Position numbers and translations under genes: made by a program. Below the pieces are notes generated by a model. The model did no database searches, had not been told where the DNA came from, and worked only from the letters and a program-made list of their open reading frames with translations. A DNA stretch of 20,797 nt from Clostridiaceae bacterium (lineage in GTDB: Bacteria; Bacillota; Clostridia; Saccharofermentanales; UBA5734). How positions within the stretch are numbered: position 1 is the first letter of the stretch; the number at the start of each line of letters is the position of its first letter. Below, one piece after another: positions 7,675-15,500 of this stretch. The stretch lies in the NCBI GenBank assembly GCA_012519875.1, contig JAAYPL010000066.1, positions 1-20,797 of the forward strand, in the 5' to 3' direction.

Positions 7675-8784
7675 ATGGCACGTGGGAGTAAAACACCGGG
7701 CAAGTCAGATCAGGAGATCAACCAGAAGTTTTCTTCGGACCGCGCTCGGGCGCTGGATGCCGCATTAAGCCAAATTGAAAAACAATTTGGCAAAGGCGCG
7801 GTCATGAAGCTGGGTGAGCGCAGCACAATGAAGATCGAAACCATCCCGACAGGTGCGTTATCCCTTGATTTTGCGCTGGGTGTCGGCGGCTTGCCGCGCG
7901 GGCGTGTCGTGGAGATTTTCGGACCGGAGGCATCCGGTAAAACAACCGTTGCCCTTCATATCGTAGCCGAAGCTCAGCAGGGTGGAGGAACCGTGGCATT
8001 CATTGATGCCGAGCATGCGCTGGATCCGGCTTATGCAGCCAGATTGGGTGTTGACATTGATAATCTGATCGTTTCACAACCGGATACGGGCGAGCAGGCT
8101 TTGGAGATAACCGAGGCGCTGGTCCGAAGCGGAGCAATCGACGTTGTTGTCGTCGATTCCGTCGCGGCGTTGGTACCTAAGGCTGAAATCGATGGTGAGA
8201 TGGGAGATTCACATGTCGGCCTGCAGGCCCGACTGATGTCGCAAGCGCTGCGCAAACTGGCCGGTGTCATCAGCAAGTCAAGTACGATTGCCATTTTTAT
8301 CAACCAACTGCGGGAAAAAGTCGGCATTATGTTTGGCAATCCGGAGGTAACACCCGGCGGCCGTGCCCTCAAATTTTATTCTTCGGTCCGGTTGGATGTT
8401 CGCCGAATCGAGACCTTGCGTAACAGCGGAGAGATGATTGGCTCCAGAACCAGAGTCAAGGTTGTAAAAAACAAAGTGGCTCCACCTTTCAAAGAGGCTG
8501 AATTTGACATCATATATGGCGAGGGTATTTCCAAAGAAGGCTGTATTTTGGATATGGGTGTCAATTTTGACATTGTGGAAAAAAGCGGTTCCTGGTTTTC
8601 TTATGAAGGACAGCGGATCGGGCAAGGACGCGATAACGCCCGCATTTTCCTGAAGAACAATCCGGAGATTCGAGCAGAAATTGAAAACCGTATCCGTGAT
8701 TCATTCACCCTGTCCACCGAATCGGATGCAGGCACAGCCGACGAGAAAGATAATGAAGACGACATCCTCGACCTGGAACTCTGA
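7675..8784 (+). CDS. recA: Recombinase RecA
   Basis: DNA-dependent ATPase that forms filaments on single-stranded DNA, carries out strand exchange, and triggers LexA self-cleavage in the SOS response. The 369-residue protein has Walker A GPEASGKTT (residues about 81-89), VVVDSVAALVPKAEIDGEMG (Walker B and following segment), the L1 region HVGLQARLMSQALRKL, INQLREKVGIMFGNPE(V)TPGGRALKF (split here: INQLREKVGIMFGNPE, TPGGRALKF) covering the L2 loop, and an acidic C-terminal tail ending DDILDLEL. The start is set by GGAGG at 7664-7668, six bases before ATG 7675; an in-frame TTG at 7660 lies upstream of that site and is not used. It is controlled by the promoter and LexA box just upstream, and recX overlaps its 3' end. 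Confidence 0.98.
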   Translation: MARGSKTPGKSDQEINQKFSSDRARALDAALSQIEKQFGKGAVMKLGERSTMKIETIPTGALSLDFALGVGGLPRGRVVEIFGPEASGKTTVALHIVAEAQQGGGTVAFIDAEHALDPAYAARLGVDIDNLIVSQPDTGEQALEITEALVRSGAIDVVVVDSVAALVPKAEIDGEMGDSHVGLQARLMSQALRKLAGVISKSSTIAIFINQLREKVGIMFGNPEVTPGGRALKFYSSVRLDVRRIETLRNSGEMIGSRTRVKVVKNKVAPPFKEAEFDIIYGEGISKEGCILDMGVNFDIVEKSGSWFSYEGQRIGQGRDNARIFLKNNPEIRAEIENRIRDSFTLSTESDAGTADEKDNEDDILDLEL

Positions 8785-9310
8785 TCATTTTACAAATGCA
8801 GATCAGGAGTTTGCCCGGCAGGTCCAAGCCGGACGCACAGCTATTTTGTCTTGGCTGGCCGGCAGACGGCGTTCATCAGGCCGAATCGCCGAACGACTTA
8901 GGGTTTTGGAGTACACGGATGAAGTCATCAAAGAGGTGGTCAGCACACTTACGGAAGATGGCTACATTGACGATGAACGAATGGCCCGTGCCGTTCTGAA
9001 GCAATACAACGGGCGCCGGGCCGAAGCAGTCAGAAAAACCGCCGAACGACTGTCCAGAATGGGGATTCACCAAGGTGCCATACAATCTGTTCTGGAAGAG
9101 CAGGATGATCTGGAATTGGCCGTAACCCTGTTAAAAACCCATCTGGATTCCTTCCATGCTGACTTGAATGATCAGGGGGAAGTTCCTGCTGAGAAGCGGG
9201 AAAAAATGTTGGTCAAGGCTTATCGTCACTTAGCGAGCAGAGGTTTTAACCGAGCAACAATTTTTCAGGCATTTGCCCGGTGCAGTCTGAGAATTGACAT
9301 GGACTGCTAA
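8753..9310 (+). CDS. recX: Regulatory protein RecX
   Basis: Small helical modulator that binds RecA filaments and limits their growth and ATPase activity. The 185-residue product shows the tandem three-helix RecX pattern: SWLAGRRRSSGRIAERLRVL, then LTEDGYIDDERMARAVLKQY (conserved GYxDDxxxAR), then RMGIHQGAIQSVLEEQDD and a C-terminal repeat ending HLASRGFNRATIFQAF. The chosen ATG at 8753 lies inside recA, giving a 32-base overlap typical of translational coupling. Earlier in-frame codons (TTG 8681, ATG 8726) would add a sequence unlike RecX and lack a ribosome binding site. Overlap with recA implies co-induction in the SOS response. RecX is poorly conserved, so the call rests on both pattern and position. 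Confidence 0.9.
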   Translation: MKTTSSTWNSDHFTNADQEFARQVQAGRTAILSWLAGRRRSSGRIAERLRVLEYTDEVIKEVVSTLTEDGYIDDERMARAVLKQYNGRRAEAVRKTAERLSRMGIHQGAIQSVLEEQDDLELAVTLLKTHLDSFHADLNDQGEVPAEKREKMLVKAYRHLASRGFNRATIFQAFARCSLRIDMDC

Positions 9311-9408
9311 AAACGTCGTTTTCGGATAAAATCGGTTTATTTTGACCAGAAAGCCGACGGTTATTGGATTTGCAAGAAACAATACAAAATTCGATGGATA
9401 TTCAAAGC

Positions 9409-10767
9409 ATGGCCGACCAAGCAAATTTGGGCGTTTATCTGCTATCCTTGGGTTGTTCCAAAAATCTTGTCGATGCGGAATGCATGAGCAAGTTACTGAC
9501 GGATGAGGGATATCGTTTGACCCTTGAACCGGATAATGCGGATATCCTGATTGTCAATACCTGCGGTTTCATTGAGAGCGCCAAAAAAGAGGCCATCGAT
9601 GCAATCCTTACACTGGCCGACTATAAGAAGCCGCTGGGATCCTCCCGGTTTCTGATTGTTACCGGTTGTCTTTCCCAACGCTACGGTCGAGAAATTCAGG
9701 AAAGTCTACCTGAGGTCGATGCCGTGATCGGGACAGCTGAATACGGCCGGATCGGTGACGTGATCAAGGCTTTGTTGACTGATGACCCGACAGTTCGCAA
9801 TCGATTGCCGGGCCCTGCCGGTGGCCTTGATCATCTGCGGATCGATCGGTTGCCGTCAAATCCCGGCCGATATGCCTACATTAAAATCGCTGAGGGCTGT
9901 GTTAATTGTTGTTCCTACTGTGCTATACCGAGCATCCGAGGGACATTCCGATCCCGACCGTCAACCGAGATCGTCGAGGAAGCTCGGCGATTAAGTCGGT
10001 CGGGCCGGGATGAACTGATCCTGATCGCGCAGGATTCCACCTGCTACGGCGTGGATCTTGACAGACGGCGGCAATTGGCGAATCTGGTGCACGATATCTG
10101 TCGGATCGACGAAGTCCGGATGGTTCGGATTTTGTATGCCTATGCTGACGGTCTGACCGATGAGCTAATCGAAAGAATGGCTCAGGAACCGAAGGTCGCC
10201 CGCTATCTTGACCTACCCATCCAACACGCTTCCGACCGAATTTTGCATTTGATGAACCGCCGTGATCGTCGCCGAAGCCTGATCGATGTGATCAGCAGGC
10301 TTCGGCAGGCCATGCCGGATTTAATTTTACGAACAACCGTTATGGTTGGTTTTCCCGGTGAAGAGGAAGAGGATTTTGCTGAGCTGATGTCTTTCCTGAA
10401 AGAAATTCGTTTCGATCGGTTGGGATGCTTTATTTTTTCGCCGGAAGAGGGAACTCCCGCCTATTCCTTCCAACCTAAAGTCAAAAAAAGCATCGCCGGA
10501 CATCGCATGCATCTTGTGATGGATCAGCAGCGACAGATTACCGAAGAAAGCAACCGGCGCCGTATTGGACAAACGTGTGAGGTTGTACTTGAAAATGTTG
10601 AGGAGCATGGTATATTTTTTATTGGGCGCAGCTATGGTGAGGCCCCGGATGTTGATCCCATCATTCGTGTTGCGGCATCTTCTGATGATCTTTCGGTTGG
10701 CCAGACTTGTCTTTGCCGTTTGATCGACGCCGGCGAATATGATATGACAGGAGTGACGCTGCCTTGA
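9409..10767 (+). CDS. rimO: Ribosomal protein S12 methylthiotransferase RimO
   Basis: Radical-SAM enzyme that adds a methylthio group to a conserved aspartate of ribosomal protein S12. N-terminal UPF0004 domain with LSLGCSKNLVDAE, NTCGFIESAKKEAIDA and TGCLSQRY, supplying the three cysteines of the auxiliary 4Fe-4S cluster. The radical-SAM triad is in EGCVNCCSYCAIP, with the CxxxCxxC cysteines encoded at 9898, 9910 and 9919. MVGFPGEEEEDF and a C-terminal TRAM-like domain follow. LGC(S/P)KNLVD(S/A)E favours RimO over the tRNA-modifying paralogue MiaB. The start is uncertain: ATG 9409 gives 452 residues and a normal distance to the first Cys motif; ATG 9394 and TTG 9364 are also in frame, and none has a good ribosome binding site. 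It lies about 100 bases after recX with no clear terminator between. Confidence 0.93.
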   Translation: MADQANLGVYLLSLGCSKNLVDAECMSKLLTDEGYRLTLEPDNADILIVNTCGFIESAKKEAIDAILTLADYKKPLGSSRFLIVTGCLSQRYGREIQESLPEVDAVIGTAEYGRIGDVIKALLTDDPTVRNRLPGPAGGLDHLRIDRLPSNPGRYAYIKIAEGCVNCCSYCAIPSIRGTFRSRPSTEIVEEARRLSRSGRDELILIAQDSTCYGVDLDRRRQLANLVHDICRIDEVRMVRILYAYADGLTDELIERMAQEPKVARYLDLPIQHASDRILHLMNRRDRRRSLIDVISRLRQAMPDLILRTTVMVGFPGEEEEDFAELMSFLKEIRFDRLGCFIFSPEEGTPAYSFQPKVKKSIAGHRMHLVMDQQRQITEESNRRRIGQTCEVVLENVEEHGIFFIGRSYGEAPDVDPIIRVAASSDDLSVGQTCLCRLIDAGEYDMTGVTLP

Positions 10768-11363
10768 ATTTGCCCAACAAACTGACCATTGCCCGGGTCA
10801 TATTGGTTCCGGTGATTTTACTGTTTTTGTTACCATGGCCCGACCTTGACGTGTTTAGCGGGTGGAACCGGTTTTTGTCCGATCATGGGCATCTTTTGGC
10901 GCTGTTATTCTTTATCGTTGCCGCCTTAACTGATTTGTATGACGGGAAAATTGCTCGAAAGCGCAATCTGGTTACCAATTTCGGCAAATTTCTCGATCCG
11001 ATTGCCGACAAGTTCCTGGTCATTGCTGTAATGATTGCGCTGGTTCAGCTGGGGCGATTGAACGCGCTGGTTCCCATCATTGTCATCTTGCGTGAATTTG
11101 TCGTAACCGGCGTTCGCCTGATGGCTTCTGAAAAGGGCGTCGTAGTCGCTGCCAGCAGTCTTGGGAAAATCAAGACCGTGACCCAGATCGTCGCGCTTAT
11201 TCTTATTTTGTCGGAAAAAACATCAACGTCGATTCTGACTCCCTGTCTGCCGGCCAACTGGATTTTCCTTTTCAGCGATCTGGTAATGGTGGTCGCGGTA
11301 ATTATGACGCTGATTTCCGGTCTTGATTATCTTTTAAAAAACATTTCCTATTTTAAAGACTAA
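10764..11363 (+). CDS. pgsA: CDP-diacylglycerol--glycerol-3-phosphate 3-phosphatidyltransferase PgsA
   Basis: Integral membrane enzyme that makes phosphatidylglycerol phosphate from CDP-diacylglycerol, the committed step to phosphatidylglycerol and cardiolipin. The 199-residue protein carries the full CDP-alcohol phosphotransferase motif D-x2-DG-x2-AR-x8-G-x3-D-x3-D, seen as DLYDGKIARKR followed by FGKFLDPIADK. Several hydrophobic segments are present, and the family-typical N-terminus NLPNKLTIAR supports the start. Translation begins at TTG 10764, whose last two bases are part of the rimO stop (TTGA overlap). AGGAG at 10749-10753 is the ribosome binding site. Confidence 0.96.
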   Translation: MNLPNKLTIARVILVPVILLFLLPWPDLDVFSGWNRFLSDHGHLLALLFFIVAALTDLYDGKIARKRNLVTNFGKFLDPIADKFLVIAVMIALVQLGRLNALVPIIVILREFVVTGVRLMASEKGVVVAASSLGKIKTVTQIVALILILSEKTSTSILTPCLPANWIFLFSDLVMVVAVIMTLISGLDYLLKNISYFKD

Positions 11364-11380
11364 TTTTTTGTTTGGGTGTA

Positions 11381-11409
11381 TTGACAAAACATTGATTATC
11401 AAATAAAAC
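11381..11409 (+). promoter_or_regulatory. Candidate promoter of acpP
   Basis: A consensus -35 TTGACA at 11381-11386 is followed after 17 bases by TAAAAC at 11404-11409, a 4-of-6 match to the -10. The transcription start would be near 11416, giving a leader of about 60 bases. The weak -10 leaves some doubt about its exact placement. Confidence 0.6.
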
Positions 11410-11416
11410 TATGTTA

Positions 11417-11457
11417 TGTCGTTGCCACAAAGTGGCCGAGTACTTTTTTACTCGACA
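11417..11457 (+). promoter_or_regulatory. Structured 5' leader of acpP (two adjacent hairpins)
   Basis: Two abutting stem-loops occupy the leader: GCCAC-AAA-GTGGC (11424-11436) and CGAGTA-CTTTTT-TACTCG (11437-11454). Flanking TGTCG (11417-11421) and CGACA (11453-11457) are also complementary and could close them as an outer stem, at the cost of two base pairs of the second hairpin. The ribosome binding site AGGAGGT (11461-11467) stays unpaired just after. I do not recognise a named riboswitch. It could stabilise the mRNA 5' end or be regulatory. Confidence 0.4.
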
Positions 11458-11474
11458 AACAGGAGGTATAAGAG

Positions 11475-11714
11475 ATGACAACCGACAGTATTTTTGAAAG
11501 CGTTCAAGACATTTTGGTGGAACAACTTGGTGTAGATGCAGACATTATCACCATTGAGTCAAACTTTATTGACGATCTCAATGCCGATTCGCTTGATATC
11601 GTTGAACTGGTCATGGCCATGGAGCAAGAGTTCGGCATTTCAATTCCCGATGAGGAGGCAGAGCGGATCAAGACCGTCGGAGATGCAGTTAACTTCATCA
11701 AAGCAAATGTCTGA
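11475..11714 (+). CDS. acpP: Acyl carrier protein
   Basis: Small acidic protein that carries growing fatty acyl chains on a 4'-phosphopantetheine arm in type II fatty acid synthesis. The 79 residues contain the attachment motif DSL in LNADSLDIVELV, with Ser39 as the modified residue, and the usual following helix MAMEQEFGISIPDEEAE. The ATG at 11475 follows the strong ribosome binding site AGGAGGT (11461-11467). It has its own candidate promoter and a strong terminator, so it is probably expressed mostly as a short abundant mRNA. The fatty-acid genes that often precede acpP in Firmicutes (plsX, fabD, fabG) are not upstream here; pgsA is. Confidence 0.97.
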   Translation: MTTDSIFESVQDILVEQLGVDADIITIESNFIDDLNADSLDIVELVMAMEQEFGISIPDEEAERIKTVGDAVNFIKANV

Positions 11715-11719
11715 TCAAG

Positions 11720-11740
11720 AAGCCCCGTAAGGGGCTTTTT
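11720..11740 (+). terminator. Intrinsic terminator after acpP
   Basis: The stem AGCCCC / GGGGCT with loop GTAA (11721-11736) is followed by a T run to 11740. It begins six bases after the acpP stop and ends 12 bases before the rnc ATG. It should end most acpP transcripts and leave rnc dependent on read-through, since no other promoter is visible between them. Confidence 0.88.
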
Positions 11741-11752
11741 CATGGGGGACTC

Positions 11753-12481
11753 ATGTGCAAGGAATTAGCCGCCGCCAAAGAACTGCAAGATCGTTTGGGC
11801 CATCGGTTTCAGGATCCGGCCTTGTTGCTGAATGCCTTGACCCATTCCACGTATGCTTATGAACACCGTCAGGAAAAGATGTTCAGCAATGAGCGTTTGG
11901 AATTTCTGGGTGATGCCGTCTTGGATTTGGCGGTCGGCGAGGCCTTATATCGAATGCCGGTTGAATTGAATGAAGGCGATATGAGCAAGAGTCGGTCACT
12001 GGTTGTCTGTGAAAGCACACTGACCGCGCTTGCCCGCCACTTGCGTGTCGGCGAATGCCTTTTGCTCGGTAAAGGGGAAGAGGCAACAGATGGCCGGGAC
12101 AAACCATCCAATCTGTCCAATGCAATGGAGGCCTTGTTCGGTGCCATTTATCTCGATGCCGGATACGAAAAGGCCCGTTTGGTAATCCAGACATTGCTTT
12201 CTTCAGACATCGAAAAAGCAGCCAGTGGTTTGCTGATTTATGATCACAAAAGCCGGTTACTTGAACTTGCTCAAGCCCATCCGGAAAAGGGGAAAATACG
12301 TTTCATACTGTTGTCCGAAGAGGGACCGGTGCATGATCGCCGTTTTACCGCCGGAGTTCTGTTGGATGAAACCTTGATCGGCCGCGGATCCGGTAGCAGT
12401 AAAAAAGACGCCGAACAGCAGGCTTCACGCCAGGCAATGGAATATTATCAATCGTTGACATCGCAGGATATCAATGCCTAA
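11753..12481 (+). CDS. rnc: Ribonuclease III
   Basis: Double-strand-specific endoribonuclease that processes the rRNA precursor and other structured RNAs. The 242-residue length is typical. The catalytic domain (about 1-155) carries the signature NERLEFLGDAVLDL with the metal-binding Glu and Asp, plus MEALFGAIYLDAGY with the second acidic cluster. The double-stranded-RNA-binding domain (about 165-235) ends GSGSSKKDAEQQASRQAMEY. The ATG at 11753 has only a close-set GGGGGA (11744-11749) as ribosome binding site, so translation may be modest. It lies right after the acpP terminator and before smc, the conserved acpP-rnc-smc order of Firmicutes. Confidence 0.97.
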   Translation: MCKELAAAKELQDRLGHRFQDPALLLNALTHSTYAYEHRQEKMFSNERLEFLGDAVLDLAVGEALYRMPVELNEGDMSKSRSLVVCESTLTALARHLRVGECLLLGKGEEATDGRDKPSNLSNAMEALFGAIYLDAGYEKARLVIQTLLSSDIEKAASGLLIYDHKSRLLELAQAHPEKGKIRFILLSEEGPVHDRRFTAGVLLDETLIGRGSGSSKKDAEQQASRQAMEYYQSLTSQDINA

Positions 12482-12509
12482 TGTTAGTAGCAATAAGCCT
12501 TTTCCCCTA

Positions 12510-12518
12510 TGTTATAAT
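12510..12518 (+). promoter_or_regulatory. Candidate extended -10 promoter upstream of smc
   Basis: TGT-TATAAT: a perfect TATAAT at 12513-12518 preceded by the TGn extension at 12510-12512. No good -35 is present at 16-18 bases, which fits the known ability of extended -10 promoters to work without one. The start would be near 12525, leaving a leader of about 57 bases before smc. Confidence 0.6.
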
Positions 12519-12581
12519 AGCATCTGGATCTTTGGCGTCTTATGCTTCTGATCCGTGAAATTAAGGACCGGGGGATGTCTC

Positions 12582-15500
12582 ATGCATCTTAAGTCACTTG
12601 AGATACAAGGATTTAAGTCTTTTCCAGAAAGAACTTTCATCGAGTTCCATAAGGGCGTAACCGCCATCATCGGGCCGAACGGCAGTGGTAAATCCAATAT
12701 AACGGATGCGATCCGCTGGGTGCTTGGCGAGCAAAGCGTCAAGACTCTACGTGGATCGCGTATGGAAGACGTTATTTTCACCGGGACGCAATCTCGTCGG
12801 CCCATGAGCTTTGCTGAAGTGACCATGGTTATTGACAACAGCGATGGGAAACTGCCGCTGGATTATACGGAAGTTCAGGTTACCCGAAGACTTTATCGCT
12901 CGGGGGAAAGTGAATACCTGCTCAACAAAACGACCTGCCGTCTGCGGGACATCACCACGCTTTTTATGGACACCGGCCTCGGTCGTGACGGATATTCTAT
13001 TGTTGGTCAGGGCCGTGTCGATGACATTCTCAGTCACCGGTCCGAAGATCGGCGTCGTGTTTTCGAAGAAGCTTCGGGCATTGTCAAATTCAAGACGCGT
13101 AAAGAAGAGGCGGAACGCAAGCTGCTCGGGACCGAGCAAAATTTATTGCGTATCAACGACATTATCAATGAACTCGAACAACGATTGGAGCCATTGGCAG
13201 AGCAGGCCGCTGCCGCCCAACGTTATCTTTCGCTATATGATGAGTTGAAAGAATTGGACATTACCTTGATGCTGGACAGTATCAGACAATTTGAGATAAA
13301 CCTTGCGGAAACGCGGGTGGAAGAACAACTTTTACAAGATGATTTAAACAAGGAAGCAGCTTCGCTTCAGTTGATCAAAGACCAAAATAAGCAATCGGGA
13401 GATCGAATCCGGCAGATTGAGGATCAAATCGAAGACAGGCAACGGGCGTTCAATCAAATCAGTAACGAAATCAGCGAATTGAACGGTCAAATAGCTTTGA
13501 ATGATGAAAAAATCCACCAGATCAACCGTCAAATGGCTCATGATGCGGATGAAGAGAAAGAATTGGTTCGCAACTTGGGAACTCTTGATCAAGAAATTTC
13601 CGGACGAAAAAAGAGACAAGAAACATTAAAAAATCAATTGTCGATCTATGGCGGACAACTGGAAGCAGCCGAAAAGGAAATGCAGACGGTTTTGGCGTCC
13701 CTTGGCACGGCGGAACGATCCGTCGAACAAATGAAAGCCAACCTTGATGATTTTCTTGAAAAACTTTTTGACAAGCGTAGTTTATTGACGCAGACCAGGG
13801 GGCAAGCCTCGCTGGTTGACAGTCGGCGAAAAACCATCGCCGATGAGCTGATGCAGTTGATTTCCGATCGAGACCGATTGACATTGTCGATCGAAGGGGC
13901 GGAAACAGAGTTACATCAGATTGAATTGACAATTCATGAAACCGAGGCAGCCCAAAAACAAGCAGCCGGTTTGGTAAATGAGACTCGTGATGCCCTTGAT
14001 TCATTGGATAAGAGACTTGCCGCGGAAAAACAGCTTTTGCAAAACAAAACTTACCGTCGTCAGACTTTAACCGAGCTGGAAAAAAACTACGAAGGTTACG
14101 GCGAGGCGGTGCGTAGGCTGCTGCTTCAAGCCGAATCGGACCAAGGCTTTGCCCAAGGCATCCGCGGAACCTTAGGGAGTTTGATTCGTTCGGAAAAGGC
14201 CTATGAAATGGCGATCGAGACCGCATTAGGACCGGCAATTCAAAATATCGTCACAGATACCGAGCAGACCGCCTCCCGATTGATTGATCATCTGAAGAAG
14301 ACGCGTTCCGGTCGGGCCACCTTTTTACCGATTTCATCGATAAAAGGTCGTCAGCTTGAATCGGCGTTGAAGGAAAAAATCAGTAATTTACCCGGCTTTA
14401 TTAATCTGGCCAGTGAATTGGTCACACATGATGACGATCTGATCTCTGTTGTCCAATTCCTTCTCGGTCGTGTTGTGATCGCGGAAAACCTTGATCTGGC
14501 CATTGCCATGGCCGGACAAACCGGCTACGCCTGCCGGATCGTTACGCTGGAAGGCGATGTCATTAATCCGGGTGGGGCAATGACCGGTGGATACATGCGA
14601 TCCAGCGGTACAGGTGTTCTCAGCAGGCCCCGTGAGATCAGCGAACTGGAGCAGGAGATCGCCAAACTGAACGTGGCGATAGCTGATCTGGAGTGTTTGT
14701 TTCCTGAGTTAAATGAAAAATTTAAAACCGCCGGACGGAAGCTGGCCCAACTGGAACAGCAAGCGGTGGAAATTGGGCAGCTTCGTGTTCGCGAGGAAGC
14801 CAGATTGACCTCACTGAGTCAGGATTTGACTAAAGTCGAGACTCGTCATCAGATGCTCAAGAATGAAGATGATCAGCTGCAGGTTCAAAGTGCGAAAATA
14901 GACGATGAGGTCAAGTTGATCGAGCAGGCAATCCAACAGATGGAGCAAGTAATGACAGATCTGCGTCAAACAATTGCTGATCAGGAAGTTGCCACACGAG
15001 GCGAACAGGAACGGCGAGATGACCTGCGTGATCGCATTTCCAATCTTCGGGTCTCGGTGCATTCGATCGAAGAATCCCTTCAGGCAGCTACTGAACTGGC
15101 TGATCGGATCGAACAGGAAAAGCAAAATCAGACGCTTCGACTGGCGCGCTTCCGGCAAGGTCAGGAGGATGGACAACTGCAGGTCGAGCATCTTACCCAA
15201 GAACTTGTCCGAATCCGAGAGCAAATTGAGGAGCGAAAGACAGCAGGAACGACGGTATCGGATCAGGTGTTGACACTTAATCAGGAGAAAGGCCGGCTGG
15301 AACATGAACAGGCGTCTTTCTTTGATCAGCTGGAACAATCTACCGCCAGAACGACGGCCATCCAGGTGGAAATCGGCCGTTATGAAGCTAAAATGAATCG
15401 AATGGAAAACCAGATCGACGATACTAAAAATCGACTTTGGGAAGCATACGAGTTAACAGCCGCACAAGCCGAAAAGTGGGATAAACCAATTAAAAATCGC

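Noticed and set aside
9310..9322. AAAAC-GTC-GTTTT palindrome after recX as a terminator
   Set aside because: The stem is short and AT-rich with no GC core and no clear U tract; unlikely to terminate.
9342..9370. Possible promoter before rimO, TTGACC at 9342-9347
   Set aside because: No acceptable -10 lies at 16-18 bases, so I did not list it.
9409..10767. MiaB (tRNA methylthiotransferase) instead of RimO
   Set aside because: The N-terminal LGCSKNLVDAE signature matches RimO and differs from the usual MiaB N-terminus.
12555..12581. GTG start extending SMC by nine residues
   Set aside because: The extension would include the GGGGGA ribosome binding site, and SMC proteins begin at the MHLKSLEIQGFKSF-type start.
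13522..14238. 238-codon open frame on the minus strand inside smc
   Set aside because: It lies fully within the well-supported smc coding sequence, shows no recognisable domain, and has no ribosome binding site; long antisense frames are expected by chance here.
14811..15338. 175-codon open frame on the minus strand inside smc, Leu/Phe-rich and looking membrane-like
   Set aside because: The hydrophobicity follows from reading the complement of Glu/Gln/Lys-rich coiled-coil codons; it is not independent evidence of a gene.
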